A DNA stretch of 64,000 bases from Chloroflexi bacterium 44-23 (GCA_001899005.1 MKUW01000010.1:1-64000); one strand, 5' to 3'. Shown: positions 33,141 through 41,809, numbered from the stretch's first letter. The notes: generated by a model not told the origin, from the letters alone. Program-made: numbers and translations.

Positions 33141-34283
33141 TTGAGCAATTGGGCTGACAAAACCATTATCGGTCTGACCGGTAATATCGGCACCGGAAAG
33201 AGCGTCGTGCGCCGGATGTTGGAACATCTGGGTGCGTTTGGTATTGATGCCGATGCGCTTGCCCACCGTGCGATTTCAAAAGGTGCTCCGGGGTATCCGA
33301 AAGTTGTTTCTCAATTTGGCCGTTGGATTTTGACCAGCGATGGGGAAATTGACCGTGGACGCCTGGGACGATTGGTGTTTAGCGATCCGGAAGCTCTTAA
33401 AATTCTCGAAGACATTGTCCATCCCTTAGTCAGCAAGGCTATCGATTACATTATTAGTCGCTCGCAAAAATCAGTAGTAGTGATTGAGGCCATAAAATTA
33501 CTGGAAAGCAACCTGAAGGACAAAGTCAATAGCGTTTGGGTTGTCTACGTTCCTGAAAAGGTACAGATTGACCGGCTGGTCAAACGGCGCAAGATGGATG
33601 AAACGGAAGCGCGCCAACGTATCCAAAGCCAGTCCCCCCAGGTCGTAAAAATGGGGGCTGCCAACGTAGTCATTAATAATGATGGCTCGGTGGAAGATAC
33701 CTGGAAGCAGGTTTTACGGCACTGGCAAAAAGTGGTGCCGCTGCCAAGCCAGCTATTTGAGGAAAAAGCAGCCACCGTACAAACGGTTGTCGGCGAATTG
33801 AGTCTCGTGCGTGGCAATCCGCGTAATTCCGATGAAATTGCTGCTCTTTTTAACCGTCTTTCTCCCAATGGAAGACAATTTACGCGCACAGATATTATGG
33901 AAGCATTTGGAGAAAAAGCATTTCTGCTGCTCAAATCTGGTGAAAAATCACTGGGGGTATTGGGCTGGCAGGTTGAAAACCTGGTAGCCCGCACCACGGA
34001 TGTTCTTTTGGATGCGATATTACCATTTGAAAAAGCAGTTCCATTAATGATTAAGGAAATGGAAAAAGCCTCAACCGAACTACAATGTGAGGTTTCGCTC
34101 ATCTTTCTAAATGCAAATTTAGCAAACCGCGAGCGAATCTGGGAGAGCCTGGGATATGAAAAACGTACCCCGGAGACCTTGGGCGTGCGAGCCTGGATGG
34201 AAGCTGCCCAGGATTCAAAACCGAATGGCACCTTGTTATTTTTTAAAAAACTAAGGGTGGACCGCATTTTAAGACCGATTTGA
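33141..34283 (+). CDS. coaE: dephospho-CoA kinase with C-terminal GNAT-like domain
   Basis: The first 200 residues are a dephospho-CoA kinase, which phosphorylates the ribose 3'-OH in the last step of CoA synthesis. They contain P-loop GLTGNIGTGKSVVRRML, the FGIDADALAHRAI motif, and LVKRRKMDETEARQRIQSQ of the lid. A typical CoaE has about 200 residues; this one has 380. Residues from about 215 to 370 have the strand-helix pattern of a GNAT acetyltransferase (ELSLVRGNPRNSDEIAALFN, then ANLANRERIWESLGYEK) but lack the RxxGxG CoA loop, so activity is doubtful. The start is TTG after AAGGAGAACC. It begins the c-di-AMP operon. Confidence 0.85.
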   Translation: MSNWADKTIIGLTGNIGTGKSVVRRMLEHLGAFGIDADALAHRAISKGAPGYPKVVSQFGRWILTSDGEIDRGRLGRLVFSDPEALKILEDIVHPLVSKAIDYIISRSQKSVVVIEAIKLLESNLKDKVNSVWVVYVPEKVQIDRLVKRRKMDETEARQRIQSQSPQVVKMGAANVVINNDGSVEDTWKQVLRHWQKVVPLPSQLFEEKAATVQTVVGELSLVRGNPRNSDEIAALFNRLSPNGRQFTRTDIMEAFGEKAFLLLKSGEKSLGVLGWQVENLVARTTDVLLDAILPFEKAVPLMIKEMEKASTELQCEVSLIFLNANLANRERIWESLGYEKRTPETLGVRAWMEAAQDSKPNGTLLFFKKLRVDRILRPI

Positions 34284-34292
34284 GTTTAAACG

Positions 34293-35174
34293 TTGCCTAA
34301 TTTTTTCAATGAAATTCTTTTTATTTTTCAACGCCTGAACTGGTTAAGTGTTCTTGACCTGGCTTTGGTTTCAGCAATTCTTTTCGGGTTATTGCTTCTT
34401 TTGCGAGATACCCAGGCAACAGTACTTTTACGTGGGGTTATCTTCCTGGTTATTTTGCTCTCTTTGCTGACCAGCTTTGTGGATTTACCCGCCTTTTCCT
34501 GGCTGATCAAAACTTCATTACCCGCTTTGTTGCTGGCTATTCCAGTCATTTTTGCACCTGAAATCCGAAGGGGGCTTGAACGCATTGGCCGGGCCGGGTC
34601 TTCTGCCATGTTTCGGCCCAGTTCATCTTCGTTGGAACAACTGCAGGTGACCCTGCGCTCGCTGGCAACCGCCTGTGCTCGACTTTCGGCACGGAGGCAT
34701 GGCGCCTTGATCGTTTTACAGCGCCAGGAATCTTTAAAAGAATATATCTCTACCGGCGTCTTACTGGATGCGATCGTCTCACCGGAGATGTTTCTGCAAA
34801 TATTTTATCCAAATACCCCCTTGCATGATGGTGCTGTCATTGTTTCCGACAATCGCATCGTGGCTGCTTCCTGCGTAATGCCGCTTTCAGCCAGTGGCGT
34901 TCTCAACCGCGGCCCCGAACGGCAAATGGGCTTGCGCCACCGTGCCGCTTTAGGAACCTCGGAAGCTACTGATGGAATTGTGGTGGTCGTCTCTGAAGAA
35001 ACCGGTTCCATCTCAGTGGCTCAAGGCGGACGCATGATTCGCGGATTGGATAGTGATCGGCTCGAAAACCTGCTGATGGCATTTTACCGACCGGCCCCGA
35101 TTATCCGTGACTCAATCAATTTATTCGGTTGGAAGATCAAACTTCCCCAGCACAATAAAGCCGAGGATGAATAA
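34293..35174 (+). CDS. cdaA: diadenylate cyclase CdaA (c-di-AMP synthase)
   Basis: The 293-residue protein makes cyclic di-AMP from two ATP. It has three N-terminal membrane helices (VLDLALVSAILFGLLLLL; VILLSLLTSF; LLLAIPVIFAPEI) and a DAC domain with the catalytic LHDGAVIV and the RHRAALG motif, the arrangement of CdaA/DacA. The start is TTG with only a weak ribosome site, nine nt after coaE, suggesting coupling. cdaR, its usual regulator, follows at 2 nt. Confidence 0.95.
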   Translation: MPNFFNEILFIFQRLNWLSVLDLALVSAILFGLLLLLRDTQATVLLRGVIFLVILLSLLTSFVDLPAFSWLIKTSLPALLLAIPVIFAPEIRRGLERIGRAGSSAMFRPSSSSLEQLQVTLRSLATACARLSARRHGALIVLQRQESLKEYISTGVLLDAIVSPEMFLQIFYPNTPLHDGAVIVSDNRIVAASCVMPLSASGVLNRGPERQMGLRHRAALGTSEATDGIVVVVSEETGSISVAQGGRMIRGLDSDRLENLLMAFYRPAPIIRDSINLFGWKIKLPQHNKAEDE

Positions 35175-35176
35175 CC

Positions 35177-36430
35177 ATGCCAAGCCGTTTTCGTAAATTT
35201 ACCAAAGTAATTCCAAGCTTGCTGACTGCCATCTTTTTGGCAATCACGGTTTGGATCATTGCTGTCACTGCCAGCGACCCAACCGAAGACCGGGTTTATC
35301 CACGCTCGATTGCTGTGGAAGTGATTGGGCTGGATACCAAACTGGTGATGGTAAATGATATGCCCAACAATATCGCCGTCACTCTCAACGCGCCGCAGAG
35401 CGTCTGGTCTGAACTCTTGAGACAACAATCCCCTGTGCGTGCGGTGATTGATCTTTCCGGGCTGGGAGCAGGTGAGCATACGGTTGATTTACAAATTCAA
35501 GTTTCTGCAAGACCGGTTCAGGTGGTTAGCTACTCACCAAAAACCATTGATGTGGTTTTGGAGAGTTTTGCCAGCCGCAGTGTGCCGATTAATTTGATCC
35601 GTAAGGGGGACCCTGCAGTCGGTTATCAAGCAAAACCGCCAGTTCTGAGTGTGACGAATGCCACAGTCAGCGGGCCGATTTCACAGGTAAACAGTGTCAA
35701 AGAAGTACGCGCCACCCTTGACATCACCCAGGCCTATACCAATATTTCGCGTTCTTTGGATTTGAAAGCCCTTGATGAAAACGAAAGAGTGGTAACAGAT
35801 GTAACCATCACCCCGGCTCAAGTAACCGTGGAACAAGAAATCACCCAACGCTATGGGTACCGTAACGTGATTGTCTCAGTTCAGGTGGAAGGAAAAGTTG
35901 CCGAAGGTTACCGGATGACCAATATTTCAGTCTTCCCTTTGGCCGTAACAGTATTCTCTGCCAACCCGAGCATTGTAAATGACTTGCCAGGGTATGTGCA
36001 AACCGAACCACTGCAACTAAACGGACTTAAGGATGATGTGGATGTATCCTTGCAGCTTGACCTGCCAGAAGGGGTCTCAGTGGTGGGTGATAAAACGACT
36101 GTGTTGGTGCGCGTTAGTATCGCAGCCGTACAAAGCAGCCTGCCGGTAGCCAACATCCCGATCGAAGTGATTGGATTGGCGCCTGACTTGAAGGCTGTTC
36201 TCTCGCCCGAGATGGTGACATTGATTCTTTCAGGCCCATTACCGGAACTGGACCGCATCCAGGCGGGAGATATTCGCGTCACGCTCGATTTGACAGATTA
36301 CAAGATTGGCACCTATCAACTGGAACCAGTGGTAGAATTGATGCTCGGCGAGACTGTTGTGACCAGCGTCCAGCCGGCTTTAATTGATGTCCAAATAATA
36401 AAGGCGCCTCCGGCCACCCCCGCCGGTTGA
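35177..36430 (+). CDS. cdaR: YbbR-domain protein CdaR, regulator of CdaA
   Basis: The 417-residue protein has one N-terminal membrane helix (VIPSLLTAIFLAITVWIIAV) and an extracytoplasmic part made of about four YbbR repeats of near 85 residues, each with a pattern such as VTLNAPQSVWSEL or VTLILSGPLPELDRI. Firmicute CdaR binds and modulates CdaA. It lies 2 nt after cdaA and 12 nt before der, so all are cotranscribed. Confidence 0.9.
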   Translation: MPSRFRKFTKVIPSLLTAIFLAITVWIIAVTASDPTEDRVYPRSIAVEVIGLDTKLVMVNDMPNNIAVTLNAPQSVWSELLRQQSPVRAVIDLSGLGAGEHTVDLQIQVSARPVQVVSYSPKTIDVVLESFASRSVPINLIRKGDPAVGYQAKPPVLSVTNATVSGPISQVNSVKEVRATLDITQAYTNISRSLDLKALDENERVVTDVTITPAQVTVEQEITQRYGYRNVIVSVQVEGKVAEGYRMTNISVFPLAVTVFSANPSIVNDLPGYVQTEPLQLNGLKDDVDVSLQLDLPEGVSVVGDKTTVLVRVSIAAVQSSLPVANIPIEVIGLAPDLKAVLSPEMVTLILSGPLPELDRIQAGDIRVTLDLTDYKIGTYQLEPVVELMLGETVVTSVQPALIDVQIIKAPPATPAG

Positions 36431-36442
36431 TGTAGGAAAAAA

Positions 36443-37798
36443 ATGAGTAAACCGATTGTAGCATTGGTTGGACGACCAAATGTAGGAAAAAGTACGCTTT
36501 TTAATCGCCTGGCCGGTGAACGCCTGGCGGTTGTGAATGATATTCCCGGGACAACCAGAGATCGCCTAATGGGTGATGCTGAGTGGACTGGACATCCTTT
36601 TTATATCATTGATACCGGCGGAATTGACCCAACCAGTGCAGGCAAAACCCCACTTTCGGTCGATTCGGCTGATTTTATCGAAGATATCAAACAGCAAGCC
36701 TTCATTGCCATTTCAGACGCGGATGCCATCTTGTTCGTGGTTGACGCCATTAGCGGGGTTACCCCGGCTGATCGGGAAGTGGCCGAAATTTTGCGCAAGA
36801 TGCAGAAAAGTGTCAATGGTGAATGGTACCCCCCGATTTTGCTGGTGGTCAATAAGGCCGATAGCAAAACTTTCCGCGAGGGCGCCCTGGAGTTTTATGA
36901 ATTGGGCATGGGTGAACCTCATCCAATATCATCATTGCATGGCACCGGAACCGGCGACATGTTGGATGCATTGGTGGCTGCTTTTCCCCAAGATCTGGAT
37001 GTGGAAGAGGACGATTCGGTCAAAATTGCCATCGTTGGCAAACCCAATGTGGGCAAATCCAGCCTACTGAACAAACTGGTGGGGGAGGATCGCATGATCG
37101 TCTCAGCGATCCCCGGCACCACGCGCGACGCAATCGACAGCCACCTGGTCTATGAAGGCATCCCTGTTACCCTGATCGATACTGCTGGAATCCGGCGGCG
37201 TGGCAGAGTCACCCCCGGGGTGGAAAAGTACAGTGTGCTGCGCTCGATGAAAGCGATTGAACGCGCGGACGTGGCCTTATTAATGATCGATGCGGTCGAA
37301 GGCATCACCGCCCAGGAAGCACACATCGCCGGGTTTATATTGGAAGCCAAAAAGAGCACCGTTGTAGTGATTAACAAGTGGGATGCCATCGAGAAAGATT
37401 CCTATACCATGCTGGCGTTTTCCGATCGAATCCATCAGGATTTGAGCTTCATGGATTACGTGCCCATTATTTATATCTCAGCCAAAACTGGGCAGCGCGT
37501 CGATCAGGTGCTGCCACTGGCATTGAAAGTACAGGAAGAACGCCTGGCGCGCATGACCACTTCCACCTTGAATCGTATCATCCAATATGCACAGGATTTG
37601 CATACACCCTCGCAAGCCGGACGGGTCTTTAAAATGTACTATGGCACGCAGGTGCGTTCTGATCCGCCCACCTTTTTGATTTACTGTAACGAACCCAAAC
37701 TAGCGCATTTTACGTTTGTAAGATTTTTAGAGAACAAGATCAGAGAAGAATACCCTTTTACCGGCACCCCGATTCAGATTGTATTTAAGAAACGCTAA
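36443..37798 (+). CDS. der: ribosome assembly GTPase Der (EngA)
   Basis: The 451-residue protein has the two tandem GTPase domains unique to Der, which acts in 50S subunit assembly. Domain 1 has GRPNVGKSTLFN, DTGG and NKAD; domain 2 has GKPNVGKSSLLN, DTAGIRRR and NKWD. A C-terminal KH-like domain follows (KMYYGTQVRSDPPTFLIYCN). The end is 53 nt before the initiator tRNA gene. Confidence 0.97.
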   Translation: MSKPIVALVGRPNVGKSTLFNRLAGERLAVVNDIPGTTRDRLMGDAEWTGHPFYIIDTGGIDPTSAGKTPLSVDSADFIEDIKQQAFIAISDADAILFVVDAISGVTPADREVAEILRKMQKSVNGEWYPPILLVVNKADSKTFREGALEFYELGMGEPHPISSLHGTGTGDMLDALVAAFPQDLDVEEDDSVKIAIVGKPNVGKSSLLNKLVGEDRMIVSAIPGTTRDAIDSHLVYEGIPVTLIDTAGIRRRGRVTPGVEKYSVLRSMKAIERADVALLMIDAVEGITAQEAHIAGFILEAKKSTVVVINKWDAIEKDSYTMLAFSDRIHQDLSFMDYVPIIYISAKTGQRVDQVLPLALKVQEERLARMTTSTLNRIIQYAQDLHTPSQAGRVFKMYYGTQVRSDPPTFLIYCNEPKLAHFTFVRFLENKIREEYPFTGTPIQIVFKKR

Positions 37799-37851
37799 AA
37801 CTTGACGGTTTAATTGAAGTGCGGTAAAATTGCAGACGTTAAGAAAAACGA

Positions 37852-37923
37852 TGCGGGGTAGAGCAGAGGCAGCTCGTCGGGCTCATAACCCGGAGGTCAG
37901 TGGTTCGAATCCACTCCCCGCTA
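37852..37923 (+). tRNA. initiator tRNA-Met (anticodon CAU)
   Basis: The acceptor arm TGCGGGG/CCCCGCT leaves positions 1 and 72 unpaired (T-T), and the anticodon stem has three consecutive G-C pairs (GGG/CCC) next to the loop CTCATAA; both are hallmarks of the initiator. D stem GAGC/GCTC and T arm AGTGG-TTCGAAT-CCACT are intact, and the discriminator base is A. The CCA end is not encoded (CTA follows). It lies between der and a tyrosine recombinase, a frequent insertion site for integrative elements. Confidence 0.88.
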
Positions 37924-37932
37924 CTAAGAGTG

Positions 37933-37960
37933 AACCAGAGTCCGTCGGGCTCTGGTTTTT
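37933..37960 (+). terminator. intrinsic terminator after the initiator tRNA
   Basis: AACCAGAG (37933-37940) pairs with CTCTGGTT (37950-37957), followed by a run of T. It ends the tRNA transcript just before the integrase. Confidence 0.85.
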
Positions 37961-38013
37961 CATTAGCCCGGCGCACGGCGGTAGACGTTTTTCCAAAAAT
38001 GGAGGAATTTCTA

Positions 38014-39027
38014 ATGAACCACAGCACGCCGGGCTCGACTAAACCAAATATTTCACTTTCCTTATCCAAATGCATCGACGGTTTCTTAAAATTCAAAACA
38101 GCAGAGGGGTTAAGCCAACGCACAATTACCTCCTACGAATACATGCTCAACCATTGGTTGAAATATATTGGAGATCGGAGTGTTTCTGAAATTCAGGCTT
38201 CCGACCTTACTGGATACCTGGCCTGGCTGCGCACCGAATACAAACCGGTGCGTTTCAATGGTAGTAAAGAGCCATTGGCCGCCAAGTCCATACGCAACGT
38301 ATGGGTAACCTTCCGTTCCTTCTTTGGCTGGTTGCAGGTGGAATTTAAATATCCCAACCCTGCGAAAGAAATCAAAGCGCCAAAGTTTCAAACGCATCCC
38401 GTTGAAACTTTTACCAAAGAAGAAGTCGAAAAGATACTGAAGGCCTGTGTTTATTCCCGGGAATCTCAAACTGAGGAGAGAAAAAAGTTTGTCATGCGAC
38501 GGCCAAGTGCCAACCGCGATAAAGCCATTGTGCTTGTATTGTTGGATACCGGGTTGCGTGCGACCGAACTTTGCTTGCTGACAATCAACGATGTCGACCT
38601 CAAGACTGGAAGGGTCACGATTCGGCACGGAATTATTGGCGGAGCTAAAGGTGGCAAAGGACGCACAGTCTACCTGGGTAAAGTTGCCCGAAAAGCCGTC
38701 TGGCGTTACTTGGTTGGACGCGAAGACGGGGATGATCCCCGTGCCCCCCTGTTCATCAGCCAGGCCGACCGACCGTTCAACAAGGATAGTCTGCGTGTCT
38801 TGATCAACCGATTGGGTTCCAGAGCAGAAGTGAAGAAAACCTACCCTCACAAGTTCAGGCACACTTTTGCCATTACTTATCTGCGTTCTGGTGGTGACGT
38901 GTTTACCCTTCAATCCCTGTTGGGACATGGTTCGCTGGATATGGTACGCCATTATGCCCAAATTGCGGATATGGATGTTGAACAAGCGCACCGCAAGGCT
39001 AGCCCAGCCGACAACATGCGTTTGTAG
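38014..39027 (+). CDS. tyrosine recombinase (integrase)
   Basis: The 337-residue protein has an N-terminal SAM-like core-binding domain (FKTAEGLSQRTITSYEYML) and a catalytic domain with all residues of the family: Arg182 (DTGLRATELC), Lys215 (KGGKGRTVYL), His279 and Arg282 (PHKFRHTFA), His305 (LLGHGSL) and Tyr314 (VRHYAQ). It cuts and rejoins DNA through a 3'-phosphotyrosine. The ATG at 38014 follows ATGGAGGAATTT. Its place beside the tRNA suggests that it drives insertion at that gene. The convergent recombinase gene ends 11 nt away. Confidence 0.93.
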   Translation: MNHSTPGSTKPNISLSLSKCIDGFLKFKTAEGLSQRTITSYEYMLNHWLKYIGDRSVSEIQASDLTGYLAWLRTEYKPVRFNGSKEPLAAKSIRNVWVTFRSFFGWLQVEFKYPNPAKEIKAPKFQTHPVETFTKEEVEKILKACVYSRESQTEERKKFVMRRPSANRDKAIVLVLLDTGLRATELCLLTINDVDLKTGRVTIRHGIIGGAKGGKGRTVYLGKVARKAVWRYLVGREDGDDPRAPLFISQADRPFNKDSLRVLINRLGSRAEVKKTYPHKFRHTFAITYLRSGGDVFTLQSLLGHGSLDMVRHYAQIADMDVEQAHRKASPADNMRL

Positions 39028-39038
39028 CCAGGAGGGGA

Positions 39039-40145
39039 TCATTCGGTCAACCTCCCGGCAATGAAGACTAAAGCCCGTTTCTGGCTTTCTCGATCAAGCT
39101 TATTAAGGAAGGACTCAAGCTCATCACTCGGCGTGGACGTCGCCAAACCCGACAGCCCTGCAATACGCTCCTGAACATCAGAAGATAACATGGGAGCATA
39201 GGTGCTGTCGGTGATTTCGATGCTGTCATGCATCAGGTTCATGGATACGGCTTTGTAATCGGCCATGGTCTGAGCATGCAACAACCCATAAACGGCGTGT
39301 CCATGCCGGAATTTATGAGGCGATTTGAATTCTACATTTGCTAAAGAAAACAAGATTTCTAGTCGTTTTTGCAGAGCATGAGAACGTGTTTTTCCCGGTT
39401 CATCAGGTGACAGACATTGATCCCCCCAGGTATGTGCAATAGGGGCATACCAGGGAGTCGATGCAGGTAAAGCAAGTCGAACTATAGCATCCCAGCGGTG
39501 CACCGGATCGAGCAGCTCGGGAATGTTCAAAAGAAAGGTGGTCGCTTTCTTGCTGTTTTTAGTGTGAACACCCAATTCTGGCCACTGGCGTAGAGTGAGG
39601 TTTTCCAGATCGACCCCCGAAATTGGGAGTGTTGTAAAAGCGCTGGCACGCATTCCTGAGAGAAATAGCATGGCCGCTGCTGCCTGGTCACGTAAAAGAG
39701 CTAGATTATTTTCAGGAACAGGTACAGAAATCAGGGTCTGTACTTCTTCCAACGTGACAAAGACATTCTCAGCTGAGACTTGCGGTTGTCGGGAAAGACG
39801 TAAGGTATCTATCCATGCGACCGGCAGACTGTTCATTTCTCTAGGGTATGCGGACTTTGCCCAACGAAAAAAGCGTTTGCTAGAGTCAATAATTTTCTTT
39901 TGGGATGCTCCTGCAAGGGTTCCCTTTCCTTCTTTGCCTGGAAGAGCTGCCAGGTAGGCGGATAACGTGGGGCGGATGGCTTGCACATTGCGAAAATTAT
40001 GATCATTTGCCCAAAGCAAAAGATGCCGCAAATAAAAGCGATAGCGCTCCACAGAAGCAGGGTTCAGCTGCAGAACTTCATCGAGATACTTGAGATGTTC
40101 CTTAATTTTGAGATAGTTCTGGCGTTCGATCACGATGCGCTCCAC
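39039..40145 (-). CDS. second tyrosine recombinase
   Basis: The 368-residue protein has the recombinase catalytic set in a more divergent form: Arg166 (LSGMRASAF), a Lys near 196-200 (HTKNSKKAT), His277 and Arg280 (PHKFRHGHA), His306 (LMHDSIEI) and Tyr316 (STYAPM). The start is GTG, with a GTG four codons in as an alternative; both lie inside the end of the upstream HTH gene, so translation is coupled. It may act with the first integrase, as a DNA inversion or excision enzyme, or be a relic of a second element. Confidence 0.82.
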   Translation of the reverse strand: MERIVIERQNYLKIKEHLKYLDEVLQLNPASVERYRFYLRHLLLWANDHNFRNVQAIRPTLSAYLAALPGKEGKGTLAGASQKKIIDSSKRFFRWAKSAYPREMNSLPVAWIDTLRLSRQPQVSAENVFVTLEEVQTLISVPVPENNLALLRDQAAAAMLFLSGMRASAFTTLPISGVDLENLTLRQWPELGVHTKNSKKATTFLLNIPELLDPVHRWDAIVRLALPASTPWYAPIAHTWGDQCLSPDEPGKTRSHALQKRLEILFSLANVEFKSPHKFRHGHAVYGLLHAQTMADYKAVSMNLMHDSIEITDSTYAPMLSSDVQERIAGLSGLATSTPSDELESFLNKLDRESQKRALVFIAGRLTE

Positions 40146-40524
40146 GATTGATAATATTTCCGCAATTTGTACAAGTCCCTTTGATCAGGACAAGATTCCC
40201 TTTAATAGGATGAATCTGGGGAGAGATTAGCTTGGAAACCTGGTTGCAGTGCATGCAATAGGCTTCGTCTTCATTTAACTTACTTACCTTCTTTGGTTTG
40301 CGCTGCCCATCCACCCAGCTGGCAAAACTTTCACCATTAATCCAGATCCGATTGCGATTATCGCGTTGGTGCAGGACACCTGTTTGTAGCCAGTCACGCA
40401 GCGTACTTTCCGCGATACCCAGCTCTTCGCAAATTTCACGCGGGGTATACAGCATCGGTAATAAACCGGGGGCTTTTACGATTACTTTATGTGGCAGTTT
40501 GGTCCTACGACTTTTTTCTTTCAT
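40102..40524 (-). CDS. HTH (MerR/excisionase-like) protein with zinc ribbon
   Basis: The 140-residue protein has a MerR-like winged helix-turn-helix (YTPREICEELGIAESTLRDW, then INGESFASWV), as in excisionases and element regulators. A C-terminal zinc ribbon with CMHC and CTNC follows. Its last 44 nt overlap the start of the recombinase gene, so the pair probably forms one unit, with this protein steering recombination direction. That role is inferred from the pairing. Confidence 0.7.
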   Translation of the reverse strand: MKEKSRRTKLPHKVIVKAPGLLPMLYTPREICEELGIAESTLRDWLQTGVLHQRDNRNRIWINGESFASWVDGQRKPKKVSKLNEDEAYCMHCNQVSKLISPQIHPIKGNLVLIKGTCTNCGNIINRGAHRDRTPELSQN

Positions 40525-40561
40525 CCAACGATACTCCTAATCCAATAAAGGTTTTGATGGA

Positions 40562-41056
40562 TTATCCATGGTCAAGCAAACAATCAGATGCCAAACCGCT
40601 GAGTGCATTTCCAACAACCTGGTTGATCCGAACAATATCTTCTGGTATCGCGCCCGGATTTTGATGCTCAACTAAACCAGCTCGAATTTTGCTGAGAGAG
40701 TTAGTCAATTGACTTGCCAATTTGTTAGCGTGTTTTGCTTCTCGCCGAACAGTGGTCCAGTTGTTGTTTTCCAGGAAAGCCGTTCCATATGATTCACCAT
40801 CAACAGGCGCGGCGAAGTCATCCTCATAGGTAGCGGCCTGTATTGCTATACACCGGACTTCAAAACAGTTCAAGCAACGATGAATTGAATCTAATTGATC
40901 AGCAATATCAAAGGCTTCCAATTGCTCGTCAGAGAAATCTGAAAGCTGCAAAATAAACCCAGACAAGCGAGCAATATCTTCTTGAATAGTATTCAGCTGA
41001 GAAGTAAGCCTGATCGGCTGTTTGATTCTTGGTTTTGCCAGTAGGCAAGTGGTCAT
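40562..41056 (-). CDS. hypothetical helical protein
   Basis: The 164-residue protein is not recognised. It is mostly helical with many polar residues (LNTIQEDIARLSGFILQLSD) and five Cys, two of them in a CLNC pair (residues 77-80), but no enzyme motif is visible. The ATG follows AAAGGAGTACCC; an upstream extension is possible but lacks a ribosome site. It starts the minus-strand group with the HTH and recombinase genes, facing the LexA-box promoter. Confidence 0.65.
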   Translation of the reverse strand: MTTCLLAKPRIKQPIRLTSQLNTIQEDIARLSGFILQLSDFSDEQLEAFDIADQLDSIHRCLNCFEVRCIAIQAATYEDDFAAPVDGESYGTAFLENNNWTTVRREAKHANKLASQLTNSLSKIRAGLVEHQNPGAIPEDIVRINQVVGNALSGLASDCLLDHG

Positions 41057-41185
41057 GGGTACTCCTTTATGATTAATGTTATGAGTAGAATAACACTCGG
41101 CCTTGTTATGCTCAATACACCAATATCGGTAAGATTTAATCGAAAAAAGTACCGAAATTGGTATATAGATTTTTTTGTCTTGTGC

Positions 41186-41233
41186 TTGCACAATAGAATA
41201 ATCTGATCTATAATTATTCAGAACTTATGTTCT
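41186..41233 (+). promoter_or_regulatory. promoter with a Gram-positive-type LexA (SOS) box
   Basis: TTGCAC (41186-41191) and a perfect TATAAT (41209-41214) are separated by 17 bp. The start near 41221 is covered by AGAACTTATGTTCT (41220-41233), which matches the GAAC-N4-GTTC LexA operator known from Bacillus and relatives. The leader before the LuxR-type gene would be about 185 nt. The same site could also repress the divergent genes. Confidence 0.6.
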
Positions 41234-41358
41234 AATATTTATCAACAAAATATCTATCGTTACCTTACTCGCGCATAATGTCTAGAATGGCCACCATGAA
41301 CCTCATCTTTTCTCCCTCGGTCCTCTCCAGAAAATTGCGCATCATCCTGGAGGGATTT

Positions 41359-41433
41359 ATGGTATTTCTTCAACAATTGCTATGGAACTTAGGGGAGGTT
41401 TCTGTAAATGCCATCCATTGTAGTCTTCAATGA
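41359..41433 (+). CDS. possible 24-residue leader peptide
   Basis: An ATG with CTGGAGGG at a suitable distance opens a short frame that ends inside the LuxR-type gene, overlapping its start by 26 nt. It could couple translation to that gene. Its amino acids show no feature. Confidence 0.2.
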   Translation: MVFLQQLLWNLGEVSVNAIHCSLQ

Positions 41434-41809
41434 TGAAGGAAATGTTGTTTACCAAAATACTGTTGACGATGTTCATCAGTTGATGAAAACAATCCGGGAT
41501 GGAGGCGAACTGCCGGGCTTTTCTGAATCACCCACACCCGTTCGCATTAATGGACTGATTATCCTTGCTGAACAATCGCGCGCATGTAAACTACCTACAC
41601 CCAAACTTACTCAAAAAGAATGTCAGGTGCTTCAGTGGTTGTCACTTGCAAAGACCCCTAGGCAAATTGCAATCCAAATGGTATTGTCAGAGGAATCGAT
41701 CCGCCAATACCTGAAAATTCTGAAGAGAAAGTTCAATACGGACAGCCGGGACCAATTAATGGCAATGGCAGCTTATCTTGGGATTTGTAATCCGTATAAA
41801 ACCGATTAG
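41408..41809 (+). CDS. LuxR-type helix-turn-helix protein
   Basis: The 133-residue protein has a C-terminal LuxR/FixJ-type HTH (LTQKECQVLQWLSLAKTPRQ, then LSEESIRQYLKILKRKFNTD). The N-terminal 60 residues are not a receiver and have no recognised ligand domain. It is therefore a small DNA-binding regulator of unknown signal. TTAGGGGAGG precedes the ATG. It lies downstream of the LexA-box promoter and may control genes of the element. Confidence 0.72.
   Translation: MPSIVVFNDEGNVVYQNTVDDVHQLMKTIRDGGELPGFSESPTPVRINGLIILAEQSRACKLPTPKLTQKECQVLQWLSLAKTPRQIAIQMVLSEESIRQYLKILKRKFNTDSRDQLMAMAAYLGICNPYKTD

Noticed and set aside
33545..34267. 240-residue open frame antisense to coaE
   Set aside because: Its composition (Ser/Arg-rich) is typical of a reverse-strand shadow, and coaE is certain.
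38110..39042. 310-residue open frame antisense to the first integrase
   Set aside because: It lies wholly opposite a recombinase with all catalytic residues, has no family resemblance and no ribosome site.
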